A stretch of 64,000 bases of DNA from positions 25,404,967-25,468,966 of the forward strand of contig CM060106.1 in NCBI GenBank assembly GCA_030522415.1, given 5' to 3'. The position numbers and the translations under genes were made by a program. This stretch comes from Channallabes apus. Taxonomy: Eukaryota; Chordata; Actinopteri; Siluriformes; Clariidae. Positions within the stretch are counted from its first letter, which is position 1. Each line of letters begins with the position of its first letter. Below the pieces are notes generated by a model. It made no database searches. It worked only from the letters and a program-made list of their open reading frames with translations, and was not told the origin of the DNA. Below, one piece after another: positions 1 through 15,300 of this stretch.

Positions 1-185
1 GAAGAAGAATTATAAACCAGTTTTAAGGAAAAGAGGCGTCATTAGGGAAACAAGGGAAAAAAGGGGGAAAGTGGTTCTCTAGTAATTGTCTGGGGTCCAT
101 AGAGACACAATTACAGAATTTAAAAAGGGTGTCTTGGGATTGTGTGAATGGAGTTTGCAGTGTGGCATTGCCAAAATCGCCCCAA

Positions 186-1346
<1,161 letters not shown>

Positions 1347-1924
1347 TTAAGTGCCCTGTGCCCAGGGGCGTACCCTTGGTCATTCCCTGGTTTCAGTTAA
1401 GTAAAATTTAGCTCAATTAAACAATACAATAAAAAAATTTACATAGATTTTTTGTTAATTAACATAAGAAGATTTTCTCTCTTTCTTTTTTAATTTCCGG
1501 TATAATGTTTGATCCTTTAATTGCTCACTGGATTCCAACAAGCGATTGGAAAAGGGAAAAACATTGTACAACACAAACATTTTGAATGCATGAAAAGATA
1601 AAAATTTTAAATAATAATAAAAAAAAAATGATGAGAGGATAGGAAAAGCTAATGAAAAAGGGATTTTAAAAAGAAAAAAACATGTAAACTTGAAAAATGA
1701 AAGGTTTAAAAGACTTAAAATGAGTAAAAATGAGCGCACACACAAAAAGGAAGAAAAAATCAAGTTTGAAATGTTTTACAAAAAGAAAAAAAATCACTTT
1801 AAATGGAATAAAAGAAAAGAAAAAAAATTAAGCATATTAAATAGGAAAAATAAGAGAACAAGTAAATTCACAGCGTTGATCAGGACAAAACCAAAAATGT
1901 GTGTGTTTTTTAAGAGAGACTAAC
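1347..1924. other. A/T-rich RNF166 intron sequence, no gene seen
   Basis: This stretch joins the TG microsatellite to RNF166 exon 2. It is very A-rich on the plus strand and has no splice-bounded coding segment. The lysine-rich and phenylalanine-rich open frames reflect base composition. Confidence 0.6.
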
Positions 1925-2081
1925 TTTTTTGCTGCACCCTCGGCATGGTGCTTTATAAGAAGAGAGCTGTTTTTCCACACTGGAAGATTTGTCCACTTTC
2001 TTGGGGTCGAAAGGCATGCGGCACAGGGGACAGAGAGGAGACGTCACCTGAAGACATGGCTGAAGGCAGTCTCCACAGAAC
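1925..2081 (-). CDS. RNF166: RNF166 coding exon 2 (RING, second half)
   Basis: 157 nt encode [25 protein letters not shown] and the [14 protein letters not shown] motif, all diagnostic of RNF166. The acceptor is a pyrimidine/TG tract ending in TTTAG, and the donor is GTTAGT. The exon is in frame with exon 1. Confidence 0.95.
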
Positions 2082-5000
2082 CTAAACACACACATACACA
2101 CATAGTTATGAGTTAGTGGAAAAGAGAACATCATGACTTTGCTCTGTTCAAGCTAATCAGTTACTTGACTTTAAGTGATATGACTTGGGAGGTAATAATC
2201 AGTCAAGCCTAAAAGTGTAATTAATAGTTAGATAAAATATACTGTACTTAAACTCGTACATAATAGCGTTTGCTAAAATGGTTGCGCATCCAGTAAGGAC
2301 GAGGTTTATAGATTTTACAGATGAAGCGCGCTACAGCTCCTCTGCCGATCCCCCGCAAAAACCAAAGTTCCCTGAGCGTATGCAGAATTCAGACAAGATA
2401 CTGTACTTCATGAAGCTGTGACTCTCGGTGGAGTGGGGTATGAGGGAGAGGAGCGCAGCCTGGGTGCCCTTTCCTGACAGATGAGCCTGGGGTTTATGGG
2501 ATTGCTAAAGAAGAGATTTATTCCAGGTTTTTCTGCCAGACGGGTGCTGCAGTTTTGCGCGCATGTTCACTCTGGGGCTCGCTCTGGATACAGCTCCCTC
2601 AATCACTGTCTTCAAAAATATATGTATACATTTATTATGCAGCTTTCAATAATAAAAAAATATAAAAAAAGACAGAGGAGTGGAACTGAAGACGAGAGAC
2701 AGTGAGAGAAAACTGAGACAAGAAGGAAGATACTGTAATGTATGAGCAAGATCCTCCTGATTTTCAAGGAGAAATCACTGTTAAGATCTTTTTCTTTTCC
2801 ATCAGTGGTCTCATGCATCACAAGTATCTCATGCATCTTTCATTCCATTGAAGTAACCTTAAGCTACAAAAATAAATAAAAATAAAAAAAAACAAGATAC
2901 TGATGGGAAAACATACACAACTACAACCATGCACAATCATAGTGAGACTAATCGGACAAAAAAAGACTGCAGCTTTGACAGGGAGCATAAAATTGGACTT
3001 AATGGAATAAGTTCATGTAGTCTGCTTTCTTTCTTTCTTTCTTTCTTTAACACCACGCCAGCTTCTATGGCTATATTCATGCCGAGAGTTTTTGTTATTC
3101 AGTATTAAAACTAGATAAGATGTTTCAAGATGAAAAAAAATGCGTAGCTTTTAAGTGTCCTATTCTGCATCTTGTATAAATGATCTGATCCCCATCATTA
3201 CTAAAAGGAAATGTATGATTTGTTCCAACATCAGGATTTATTTCATGTAGTTTCTTATTTAGACATTGGTCCCACTCTGAGTCACAGATTAAAAAAAAAG
3301 GTATAGCGCATTTGGTATTTGTATAGTTTTTTTTTTTTTTAGACAATGCTTCTTTAGCAGTTTTGTCCTGATGTGGTCTGATGAGTCCAGACTGACCCCA
3401 TTCCAGAGCAATGGGCGTGGCAGGGTAAGAAAAGAAGCACATGATGCGATGCATCCATCATGCATAATGCCCACTGTACAGTACAATCCTCTGGAGGCAG
3501 TGTTATGATCTGGGGTTGCTTCAATTGTTCAGATCTACTGTAGACTCAGCAACGTTATATGGCAATAAAATGAAGTCAGCTGACGACCTGAATGTACTGA
3601 ATGTCCAGGTTATCACATCTACAGTATGGATGTTTTTCTTCTCTGATGGCACGAGGCATATTCCAAGACTCAAACTGTGAAAGAGTGCTTCTGGGAGCAT
3701 GAGGAATCATTTTCACACATGACTTGGCCACCACATTGTGCAGTGTAGTCGGTACTGAAATGAAAAAAAAAAATGAACAATATTACCTTCTTGTCATTTC
3801 CTGAAAGAAACTAACACACACTATTAGTGTTTATATCGTTCATGCAGATTCTCAACCTTGGGTTCTTGAACAAAGGTTGCTGCAGACTCCTGCAAATGGT
3901 GACAATTTACTCGCGTAATGTAGACACGGCTCTTGGCGGATCTTCACAGTTGAACACACTCTCCTTAAACATTCTCCACAATTTGGTGTAAGATTGGGGG
4001 GGTAATGGGACGGGTATGGGAAGGAATTGTTCTGCCACCTTTTACAAACTCGGTCCACGTTCACGACCACTTCCGTATAAGCGGAAATACAGTAATACTC
4101 AACTCGTCCTTCGAGAAACCCATTTCCAACAAGTGCACAACACAAGTTCCTTTCCACTACCGGAAATATGCGTTGCCTCATTGATCACTGCACATGTATT
4201 TAGTGTATTTCTGTACATTTTGGCGCATAGCGTATTTGAGACTTGTGTTAGTGTTAAAAGGTAAGAGATACGCCTATTGTGAACATCAGTGGGACTGCCA
4301 TATTTACTAAGTACCAGAGGAAAGAATCAAATCTCAACAGGAGCTTTTCTTTTAGCTGCCATAAGCCATTAGCTCTTACTGTGAGTGACTGCTTGATCCA
4401 GGAGCAGCATCGTGCATCATGATGCTAAAACTCTGGCATGAAACCCTTTTCATTTCTCAGACTTGAACACTATTTCACTTCCCTTTGCTTTGCTTATACT
4501 CATTCATTTGTTCATTCTCTCTCCCTCTCTCTGGAATACTTTGCTCCTGAAGTTGGGGCATGATGATGATGACATTTGCCAGATGCCTGACATGCCTCTG
4601 ATTGTGAACGTCAATTCACAGACACTCATTATAACACTGTATTATAATCCTACACACTGTAGCTTTAAGCCTGAATGTTCACCAATTCCTCATCGGGCTT
4701 GCTTACTTTTTTTCCTTGCATTTCTCTTCATATCCAGTGAGACCAGATCCAGGGTCAGATTACAGTCTGAATGCTTAAGAATAAGATTCATAACAATATA
4801 CTGTGCACCACATTTCTTTCCATTAGGAAATATGCAGTATCTGGGATGGTTTTTTTCTGGCACTCTCACTAGGAGTTTGGCAGGATGCTCTTTCTCTCTC
4901 ACTTTCTCTCTCTCTCTTGTCTCTCCATCCTGCCATATCTCATTTCACCTCCTCCCTTCTCTGCTTCTAAATTTCATTTTAAATTAATATCTGGTAGTAC

Positions 5001-8000
5001 ACGTGGGTAAACAAATTCACTTTATAGATTTGCTTTTGTGCACCGCTGACTTGAGGCCATGTCTGTCAATTTAGCTAATGTTGTTACTCGACGCGTCGAT
5101 GATGAATACGTTGTTGTAAAAATACGGTTATAAAGTCTTCCATAAAATATTGTGATGCGATTACATGGATGGTCCGTCTTTGGCTCTCTAACATAGTTTT
5201 AGTATTATGCTGTTATAGTTATTATATAATGTGCTGTTTTAGATTTAAATGCCTAAGTGAGTGGGAAAGCACTTCTTTAACCATTTATTTCTTATTCTGG
5301 CTTCTCATTGTCTCTCGCCAATTGTTTGTTTAGTCTACGTCAGTCTATGCAGGTGTTTACCATTTTTCCCCATATCGATGGCCAGTGTATATAATGAGAT
5401 CTCTGCAAGCAAGTACAGTATATACGTAGACCTCAACAACACCTTTTTTCGATCCGAATCGGCGTTCAACTCAAGATTAACACCACTGACATAAACATCA
5501 TTTATATAAAAATTTACTTCAGTCTCAGGTAAAAAGTTGAAGTTTAAGTGAACATCTACTTCTAGGTCCCGACAATCGCTGATAAACTTGTGGTTCATCA
5601 AATGTAGTAACTGATCAGGAACGACAGACTCATTCGAACCGAACCAGGAATTCAAAGAAACAAGACCAGTTGAAAGTATTGAACATAATGATCCAAACAG
5701 TGGACTCATTACTAGTGGAAATGCCTTCTGTGTGCTAATGAAGCAAAAGCAGTGTGCGAGTTAAACCCTACAATCAATTTCACACTGACGTGGCTTACGA
5801 GGCCACAGTGGAGGAATGACAATAGACCAGAGAGGGTGCATCGTGCAGTAATCATGAAAATGAATAGTAACTGTAATGGAAATTTATAGGCTGGTAGGGA
5901 AAAAAAGGTTATTTCTATCTCACTCTCTCACAAATCCTTTGAACTCTTTTGACTCTTCAATCAGAGCCGTCGTCGGTCCTTCAGCACGATCCTTTCTTCA
6001 ATAAATGCTCTTTAAAGAAGAAAAGATTAGCAACACAATCGGATAGTATTCAGATGAATGATGCGCTAAATCGTACAGGTCAAAGACGAATGCAGAAAAA
6101 TTACACTTTATTTACGTATGGTGTCAAAATCCTACAATTAAGAGTTGATTTGTTGACTCAGGAATGTAATTTATTGTATGGACACTGAAAAATGTTTGAT
6201 GTGCAAATTTGACGCTCTCTCATGCATCTCTCATGGTCATCTTTTGATTGGGTCATCTGGATGTAGATTTATATTCCTAATTATAAACTGTATCTGGAAA
6301 ATTGTAACATTTAGTGCAGTATTTCGGGATAGTATCTGGATATTTAACTAAAAGAAAAGATTAAAATGTTGGTCGGCTCTAATCAGTCTGCTACATCCAT
6401 GCTCTAGTAGTAAGCTAGCTGAATAACTTTAGCTAACTAAATCAATCAAAACAAAACGGTTGTGTCTGGTCACTAAAACACACAGCAGATGAACTAAATA
6501 TACATAACGACGTAAGAAAATCTAAAATACAGAGGGATTTTTGATTACGCAGAATAACAACACAGCAATAACAGTAAAAACGTCCTTTATTTCTCTATAT
6601 AATCCCCTGCTACACTAATGCACCTACAGTATTCCAGAGTTTCACTCGTGCTTGTATACCATCAAGGTAAAAACTTTTCTCAGTACGCCAGAGCCATGAT
6701 TAGACTACCTGCTTCATGTCTGAAACGCTGGCCTCCCAGGAACTCCTTCAACGACCCAAACATGTGGAAATGTTTTGAAGTGATGTCAGGACTGTACGGG
6801 AGATGAGGCAATAACTCCCGGTTCCTGTAATGTGCAAGTGGTGTTGGTGAATGATTGCGTGTGCAGTTCCCACAGACAGATGCGTCTCTTCTACAAATTT
6901 GATTCACCATCATTCGCAGATGTATGGCCTTCTTTAAAATATTTACGGCATTCAAATGTTTTCCCTCAGCTCAACATTGGAGTCTCATCGCTGTACTGCG
7001 CTTAAAGTCTTCTGTAAATGTCCATTGTTTTCATTTTCTAGATATTTCATCACCGGTCCAGGTTTTACATGAGCCCCCCTTGGACAAAGAAACATTCCAA
7101 ACACAAGTAGTTGTCTGTTAGTCAAGGTTGTAGTTAACCTTCCCTATAGAGAATACTGCTTCCTAACTGGGGGGAAAAAACATGCAAGAATAAAAAGCTC
7201 AGCTTCAGCTCGAAGTGGGTTTCCTCTTATATTCCTCGGTCTGTCTCTTTCCTGATTGATCGTTACCGTTTGTCTTTCACTGTGTAATCTAATTTTTATG
7301 CCTAATGTAGGATGCAATGATGTTTAACATATCAGAGCTGATGTAAAAATATCTAGGCAAGCTGACTGTGAATTACTACTACATGACTGTCGAGATGAAA
7401 AACAGCATATTCTCCATGAGCCTAGTCTGAGCAAAAACATGTAAACTTACATCAACAATGCAAGATTTTCTATTCCTCCAATATACTGAATAAACCACAA
7501 TACTTTTGAATTCTCACATCTGATTGATCAGAAGGTATTGACTGATTGTGGGGTTTTATGGTTATCAGACGAGCCCCTGCTGGTGAACACTGGTGCCTGT
7601 GTAGGAACCGTGTAGGAACCATTGTAACTTGGGTAGTGCCATCATAATAAAAAAAAAAAATTTAGATTTGCAATCTCAAAACTTTTAATGTAGAAAACTT
7701 ATTAATAATTAAGCTAACTTATATGTAGCTGCTTGGGTTAAATTTTTCCTGCAGCTGTCATGTTTTCATTACTGTTATAAAGCTTCTCTTGGTATCTAGT
7801 TAGCATTAGGTTTACTTTTAATATTTAATAACTGCTTCCTCGAAGCTTAGATTTGGTTATTTTTTTCAATCCAGGGTTTTTTTTTTTTTTTTACTAAACA
7901 ACAGAGAGATTGGGGGGTTCCTGCAGTCCCTCTATGATCCTACAGGTGGCGTGAACGTACACTTTGTACACATTGGCAGGCAGAACAGCATCATGTGTGG

Positions 8001-9279
8001 TTGGAGCAAATTTCCAAATAAGTTTCTTTGGAATTTTAGTTTACCATTAAATCTCAAACTGATGAAAGAGCTATAAGTAGAATTATATCGTAAATCTACC
8101 AGTACACTATACTTGAATCTGTTATAAGAGCAGCTGGAGTTTGATAAAAATCGGTAATATTTCATGATTGGAATTTTCCCAATATACACTGTTATCTGTT
8201 CCCTGGTCATGTGTACAGTAAAATTCGTAGGGGTAAATTTAGCCAGAGATTTCCCATTATTTGGCTTGGCAGCATGGTTGTGATGATGTGCAGATGATGT
8301 GAACGCAAGAGCTCAATAGCACCAGCTCTGACAGTAGTGCTGACTGCAAGGCGAATTTACAGACGTACATTTATGTGTTCTTATTAATTTGTCATGATTT
8401 TGTGCTTTCAGGTTTCTGTGTAACGTTGAAAACCAAAGGCTGGTGAAGAAACGAATGTTTATCAAATGTCATTGAAGATAGAAAACAACATATGTTTTGA
8501 ACGTGCCACAAATAACTATATGGAAAAGTTGCAAGGTGTGTCGATTTTTATTTATTAAAAATAACAAATATAGCAAATTGCTATAGTGTAAGAAAAATAA
8601 AACACTTGTAGGATGTGCTGTACTGCTAGTCCCTGACTTACGCACAACTTCCTTTGCAGGAGCAGGTTCGTAAGTCTGAGTTGTTCTTAAGTCCGACAAA
8701 GTGAGTCTTACAGTATACACACTCGACACGAATATACAATGTGTCACATACCAATCCACTTGACTAAATCTGTCCCCTTTCCCGACACTGATCAAAAACT
8801 ATAATCGCGTCTAAGGGAATGAATCGCACACGAATGTAAGTGGTGTTGTCTCTGCACCTTTAAATCGCGAGGGGAATCCCAGACAGCTGTTTTTCACTGG
8901 ACTGTGAACTCAGGGTATTCCGAAATAGAGTTTATTCATCATCAGGACTGCTTCACAGGACAGTCATTTTCTATCATCATGCTCCCTGATTCACTGAAAC
9001 CGTTGAGGCCGACTCATTTCTCCCGCACCCCCACGCATACAATATACTGGACTTTGGACATTTTATATGTACATTCACTCACATACTGGAAATATTGTAT
9101 ATAATTGTAAATATTGGTATCAAATATACCAAACTGCATCCTAATGTCTATGTTAAAGACAATCGCCTTGATGTTTTGTGCTCTATTTCTCTGCACAAAC
9201 CAAAAAAAAGTTATAACAACTAACTACTTGTGAAGTAGTTGAATCCACACTGAACCAATTGTGGAAGACTATTTCAACC

Positions 9280-9317
<38 letters not shown>

Positions 9318-12300
9318 TCTGGATCACACTGTACCACAGTCAGCCCAAAAATATTGCTGCCAGTTGAGGCTGTGCTGAGAAAAAGGTTGACAGGCAGAAA
9401 CATGAAAAGAGACATCTGAAGGCAGGATTTCTATACGCACCTCATGTGAGAGACGGGAGAAGCGAACACACCGTCTATACTAAGTGACAGCACTCACACA
9501 CACGCTCTGAAGAACAGCTGAAAAGTACGAGGTATTCCCAGTGTGAGAGTTAATTTTTTTTTAAGTATAAAAACCCAATAAGACTTTGTTTGGGGGACGA
9601 AAAAAATCTATATATCTATATATTTTAATCTATATATTAAAATCTCAATAATTATAATATAATATCCCATAATTGGCTTTACAAAATGTTGTAATGATGC
9701 ATTTGCACTTGGGTTTCCAAGATGGCGCCGGTGAGGTCGGCTGCCGTCACGACTGCTCCGACCACCTTTTCTTTCACAATTCGACGTTTTTAACTCCGGA
9801 TCCGAGCTGGCCGAGTGAGATCCTGAGGGAGAACAATGGACGCGACGCGAAGCCCCAAGGGAAACGAGCTGGCGTTAGGAACCGGCTGAGAGCCCGTGCA
9901 CACCGCACACCTCTGCCTAGCATCCTGCTCGCCAACGTCCAGTCACTGGAGAACAAACTCGATGACCTCAGGACCAGGATAAAGTTCCAGAGAGACGTTC
10001 GGGACTGCAATCTCCTCTGCTTCACCGAGACATGGCTGAATCCAGCGGTGTCAGACCACGCCATACAACCAGCCGAGTTCTTCTCGGTTCACCGCATGGA
10101 CAGGACGCGGGACTCGGGGAAGTCAAGGGGAGGCGGCGTGTGTTTAATGGTGAACAACAGCTGGTGCAACAGCGCGAGCGTTGTTCCTCTTACACGCTCC
10201 TGCACACCAAACCTGGAACTACTGTCCATCATGTGTCGTCCTTTTTATCTACCCCGGGAGTTCACATCGGTCATAATAAGCGCCGTTTACATTCCATCAC
10301 AAGCAGACACAGACATTGCCTTATGCGAGCTGCATGAGGCGCTCACACAGCACCAGACACAACACCGGGACGCTGCGCTCATTGTGGCGGGGGACTTTAA
10401 TAGTGCCAACCTCAAACGCGCAGTGCCAAACTTTTATCAGCACATCACCTGCCCCACCAGGGGCGAGAGGACACTGGACCATTGTTATACTACGGTCAAA
10501 GACGGTCACAAGGCACAATCTCATCCAGCGTTTGGTAAATCCGACCACGCCGCCATCTTCCTCATGTCAAAATATAAACAAAGGCTGAAACAGGAAGTTC
10601 TGGTTCAGAGGGAGGTCGCGCGCCGGACGGACCAATCGGTGGCCGCGTTACAGGACGCACTCGATGACGCAGACTGGGACATGTTCAGAAACATCTCCGA
10701 TGATGACGTCAGCGTGTTTACGGAAGCGGTTGTGGGATTTATTGGGAAGCTAGTAGACGATACGGTGGAGAAAAAAACTACCAGAATGTTTCCCTTACCA
10801 GAAGCCGTGGGTGGATAAAACCATCCACGATGCTCTGAGATCTCGCACCGCTGCCTACAACACGGGACTTGCGTCGGGGGACATGGAACCATACAAGGCT
10901 GCGTCATACAACGTCCGGAAGGCAGTGAAAGAGGCGAAGCAGCGCTACGGGAGAAAACTAGAGTCACAGCTTCAACAGAGTGACTCTAGGAGCCTGTGGC
11001 AGGGACTAAGGACACGAACGTGGACGCGACTCTGGCAGACGAGCTGAACACCTTCAACACTCGCTTCGATGCTGCAGCTAAAGACGCTAGCGATGCTAAT
11101 GCTAATGGCGCTAACAGCTGCAGACAGGAAGACACTGCCAGCACCGGGAACTCGCTCATCATCACCGAGCACGACGTAAGGAGAGCCTTCAAGAGAGTGA
11201 ACACCAGGAAAGCAGCAGGACCAGACGGCATCTCAGGCCATATCCTCAGATCCTGCGCAGACCAGCTAGCACCTGTGTTCACTGAGATATTCAACATCTC
11301 TTTATCTCAGTCGGTGATCCCCACATGCTTCAAAGAGTCCATCATTGTTCCTGTTCCAAAGAAACCACATCCTGCTTCCCTCAATGACTATCGCCCTGTA
11401 GCCCTCACCTCAGTAGTGATGAAGTGCTTTGAACGCCTGGTCAGAGACTTCATCATCTCTTCACTACTGGACACACTCGACCCAGTACAGTTCGCTTATT
11501 GTCCGAACCGTTCCACAGACGATGCAATCTCAAATCTCCTCCACACACCTCTCACCCACCTGGACACTAAGAGGGGAAATTATGTGAAAATGCTCTTCAT
11601 CGACTACAGCTCTGCATTTAATACCATAATTCCCTCCACACTACCCCACCAAGCTGGAGCACCTGGGACTCAGCTCACCCATGTGTCAGTGGATCTCCAA
11701 CTTCCTAACTGGCAGACCACAGGCAGTAAGGATGGGCGGTCATGTCTCAGCCTCCCTCACACTCAGCACTGGAGCCCCCCAGGGTTGTGTTCTGAGCCCC
11801 CTGCTGTACTCTTTATACACCTACGACTGCGTGGCCACTACCAACTCCACCGCCGTAATCAAGTTTGCTGACAACACTGTCGTGGTGGGCCTGATCACGA
11901 ACAACGATGAGTCGGCCTACCTGGAGGAGATTGGAAATCTGGAGAACCGGTGCCAGAGGAACAATCTCCTCCTGAACATAAAGTAAGACAAAGGAGCTGA
12001 TAGTGGACTTTAGTACAAAGCAGGAGAGGAACTACCAGACCCCGGTCATCAACAGGAGCCCAGTGGAGAGAGTGGACAGCTTCAGATACCTCGGTGTTCA
12101 CATCACGCAGGACCTGTCATGGTCCTGTCACATCAACACCGTGGTGAAAAAGGCCCGGCAGCGTCTGTACCACCTCAGACGTTTGAGAGACTTCAGACTG
12201 CCCTCCAAGGTGCTCAGGAATTTCTATTCCTGCACCATAGAGAGCATCCTGAGGGGAAACATCACGACCTGGTTCGGGAACAGCACCATGCAGGACAGAC

Positions 12301-15300
12301 GAGCTCTACAGAGGGTGGTGCGTTCAGCTGAGCTCATCATCCGCACCAAGCTCCGTGACCTGCACTCAATCTACACCAAGCGGTGCTGGACCAAGGCCAG
12401 GAAGATCATGAAGGACCTCAGCCATCCCAACAATGGACTGTTCTCTCTGTTGCGGTCAGGAAAGCGCTTCCGCTCCCTGAAGGCCAACACAGAGAGAATG
12501 AGGAGGAGCTTCTTCCCGCAGGCGATAAGGTCTCTCAACCATACCACATTCACACCACAAACACAGAACTAATACAACCTGTTAACGTCATTGGACACTA
12601 TGGACACTTTCATGCACAGCTTCCTGTTTTCGTATCGTTGCCGCGGAAGTTTCGCAACGTGCGAGTTTCCTCGTCTAAGAACAACAAACGGAATTCATCT
12701 CCAAACAACTAAAACTCCGACACAGAGGTACGTTATAATGTCTACCGTTCAGCTTGTTCAGTGTGTAGAGTGCAGGATGTTTAGACATTCTTCCTCCGTC
12801 ATTAGCGATAATTTTATTTGTGATAGGTGTGTGTTAGTGAGCACTCTGACGGAGAAGATATCAGCGTTAGAGGAGCGCATCCAGACTTTAGAGAGGGTTA
12901 GACAGTGTGAGAGCAGCGTTATTCCTGTAGCGGACAGTCTGGGTGCCACAGGCGGAGATAATCAGCCCCCGACTCTGGCATTAGAGCCCTCACAGCGGGG
13001 CGAGTGGGTGACGACTCGGCGGCATACTCGTTCAGCCAAAGCTAACGCTAAGGCTAGCCCACCGGAGCACACCTCCTCTACGCTTCACGTGTCCAACAGG
13101 TTTGCTCTCCTCAGTGCTGCACCCGCTGAGAAACCTGAAAGAGCTCTGGTTATAGGAGACTCTATACTGAGACACGTGACATTAGCTAGACCTTTAGGGG
13201 CGCCAGCGGCAGTGGTTAGGTGTATCCCGGGAGCCAGAGCACCGGACATAGAAGGTAATCTTAGGGCTCTAGGACAGCACAGGTTCTCTAAGATAATGGT
13301 ACATGCTGGAGCTAACGATATACGCCTTCGTCAGTCAGAGGTTAGTAAGAGTAACTTTACAGAGGTGTTTAAATTAGCGAAGGCCATGTCCGATGAGGTA
13401 ATATGCTCTGGTCCCATCCCAATGAGACGTGGCGACATAGCTTACAGCAGGTTATGGTCGCTGAACCGCTGGATGTCCAGGTGGTGCTCCAAAAATAATG
13501 TGGGCTTCATAGATAATTGGAAGACCTTTGAGGGCAAAACTGGCCTGTTAGGGCGGGACGGTGTCCATCCCACTCGGGAAGGTGCTGCTCTCATTTCCTG
13601 TAGTATAGCTCATAGTCTCAGTAGAGGCCTAGTTAATCGGTGACAATCCAGAGCCCAGGCCAGGGAGCAGACAGACAGGCTAAACCAACCGTCTGCTAGC
13701 TGCATAGAGTCGTCACTCAGGGTTCACCTTATTGAGACTGTGTCTGTTCCCCGATCTAAGCAAAAGTGTAGAAAGACTCAGAAAGTCTGTTTCAATAATC
13801 TAATTAACATAAAGACCACAAACTCCGATCATACTGAATGCGCAGCCGGCACCTCTGATCTGAAGATAGGATTGTTAAATATTAGATCTCTCGCATCAAA
13901 AGCAGTTATTGTTAATGAAATTATCACAGATCAGGCGTTTAATATACTCTGTTTAACTGAAACATGGGTTAAACAGGACGAGTATGTAGCTCTAAATGAA
14001 GCTAGTCCTCCTGGGTACAGCTACATACACCAGCCTCGGTTAACTGGTAGAGGAGGAGGCGTCGCAGTTATTCATAATGATAATCTGTCTATCGTACAAA
14101 AACACGGACACAAATTTAACTCATTTGAAATTCTCTATAGTAACATAAGTGTATTTAAGTATATTAAATCAGCTCAGTCGATTCCACTAATTATAATTTA
14201 CAGACCACCAGGGCCGTATTCTGAATTTCTTAGTGAATTTGCAGATTTCATCTCAAACCTGGTCGTTTCTGTAGACAAAGTGTTAATTGCTGGAGATTTT
14301 AACATTCATTTTGAGAATCCAGAAGACCCTCTGAGAACAGCATTTATATCCATACTGGACTCCGTAGGCGTAAATCAGTGTGTAGTAGGACCCACTCATG
14401 AAGCAGGTCACACTTTAGATTTAGTAATATTCTTCGGATTAATTATAAAAAATGTATTCACAATTCCACTGTCTGAAATTATCTCAGATCACTATCTTGT
14501 CTCCATTCAAGTGTCTCACAGTGATAATGTACGCACAGCACCGCGCTACCGTATTAAATGTACATTCACATCAACTACCACACAGAGTTTTATCAGTAAT
14601 CTCCCAGAGTTACCAACTTCGATTAGGCCACCGTCTGACCCCACAGAACTCGATCAGGCGACTGAATATTTAGAGTCGACACTTCGTTGTACCTTAGATA
14701 ATGTAGCTCCAGCTAAAAGAAAAATTATTAGAGATAAGAAACTCGCTCCCTGGTATAACGATCACACGCGCACTTTAAAACAGACTGCTCGGAAATTAGA
14801 GGGTAAATGGCGTCAAACTAAATTGTTGGTATTTCAAATAGCATGGAAAGAGAGCATCCTGAACTATAGGAAAGCTCTTAGTGTAGCTAGATCAACGTAT
14901 CTCTCCACTCTTATAGAAGAAAATAAAAATAATCCTAGATTTTTATTTAATACCGTAGCCAAATTAACCAGAAATAAGACCACTACAGAAATCTCCACAA
15001 CAACATCATGCAATAGTGAGGACTTCATGAACTTTTTTAATAATAAAATTGTAAATATCAGGCATAAAATTGAGGCTTTGAAACCAAACAATGTAATTGA
15101 TACAGATGTTAACCTAGCCATGTCAGATTCAAACCTAGAATACTTTACTCGTCTTGAAGAGAATGAACTAATTTCACTCATCTCTTCTGCAAATTCATCA
15201 ACCTGTATATTAGATCCTATACCGACACATTTTCTTAAACAGATAGTACCAGTAATAACAGAACCGCTGTTGAGAATAATTAATTCCTCACTCAGCATTG

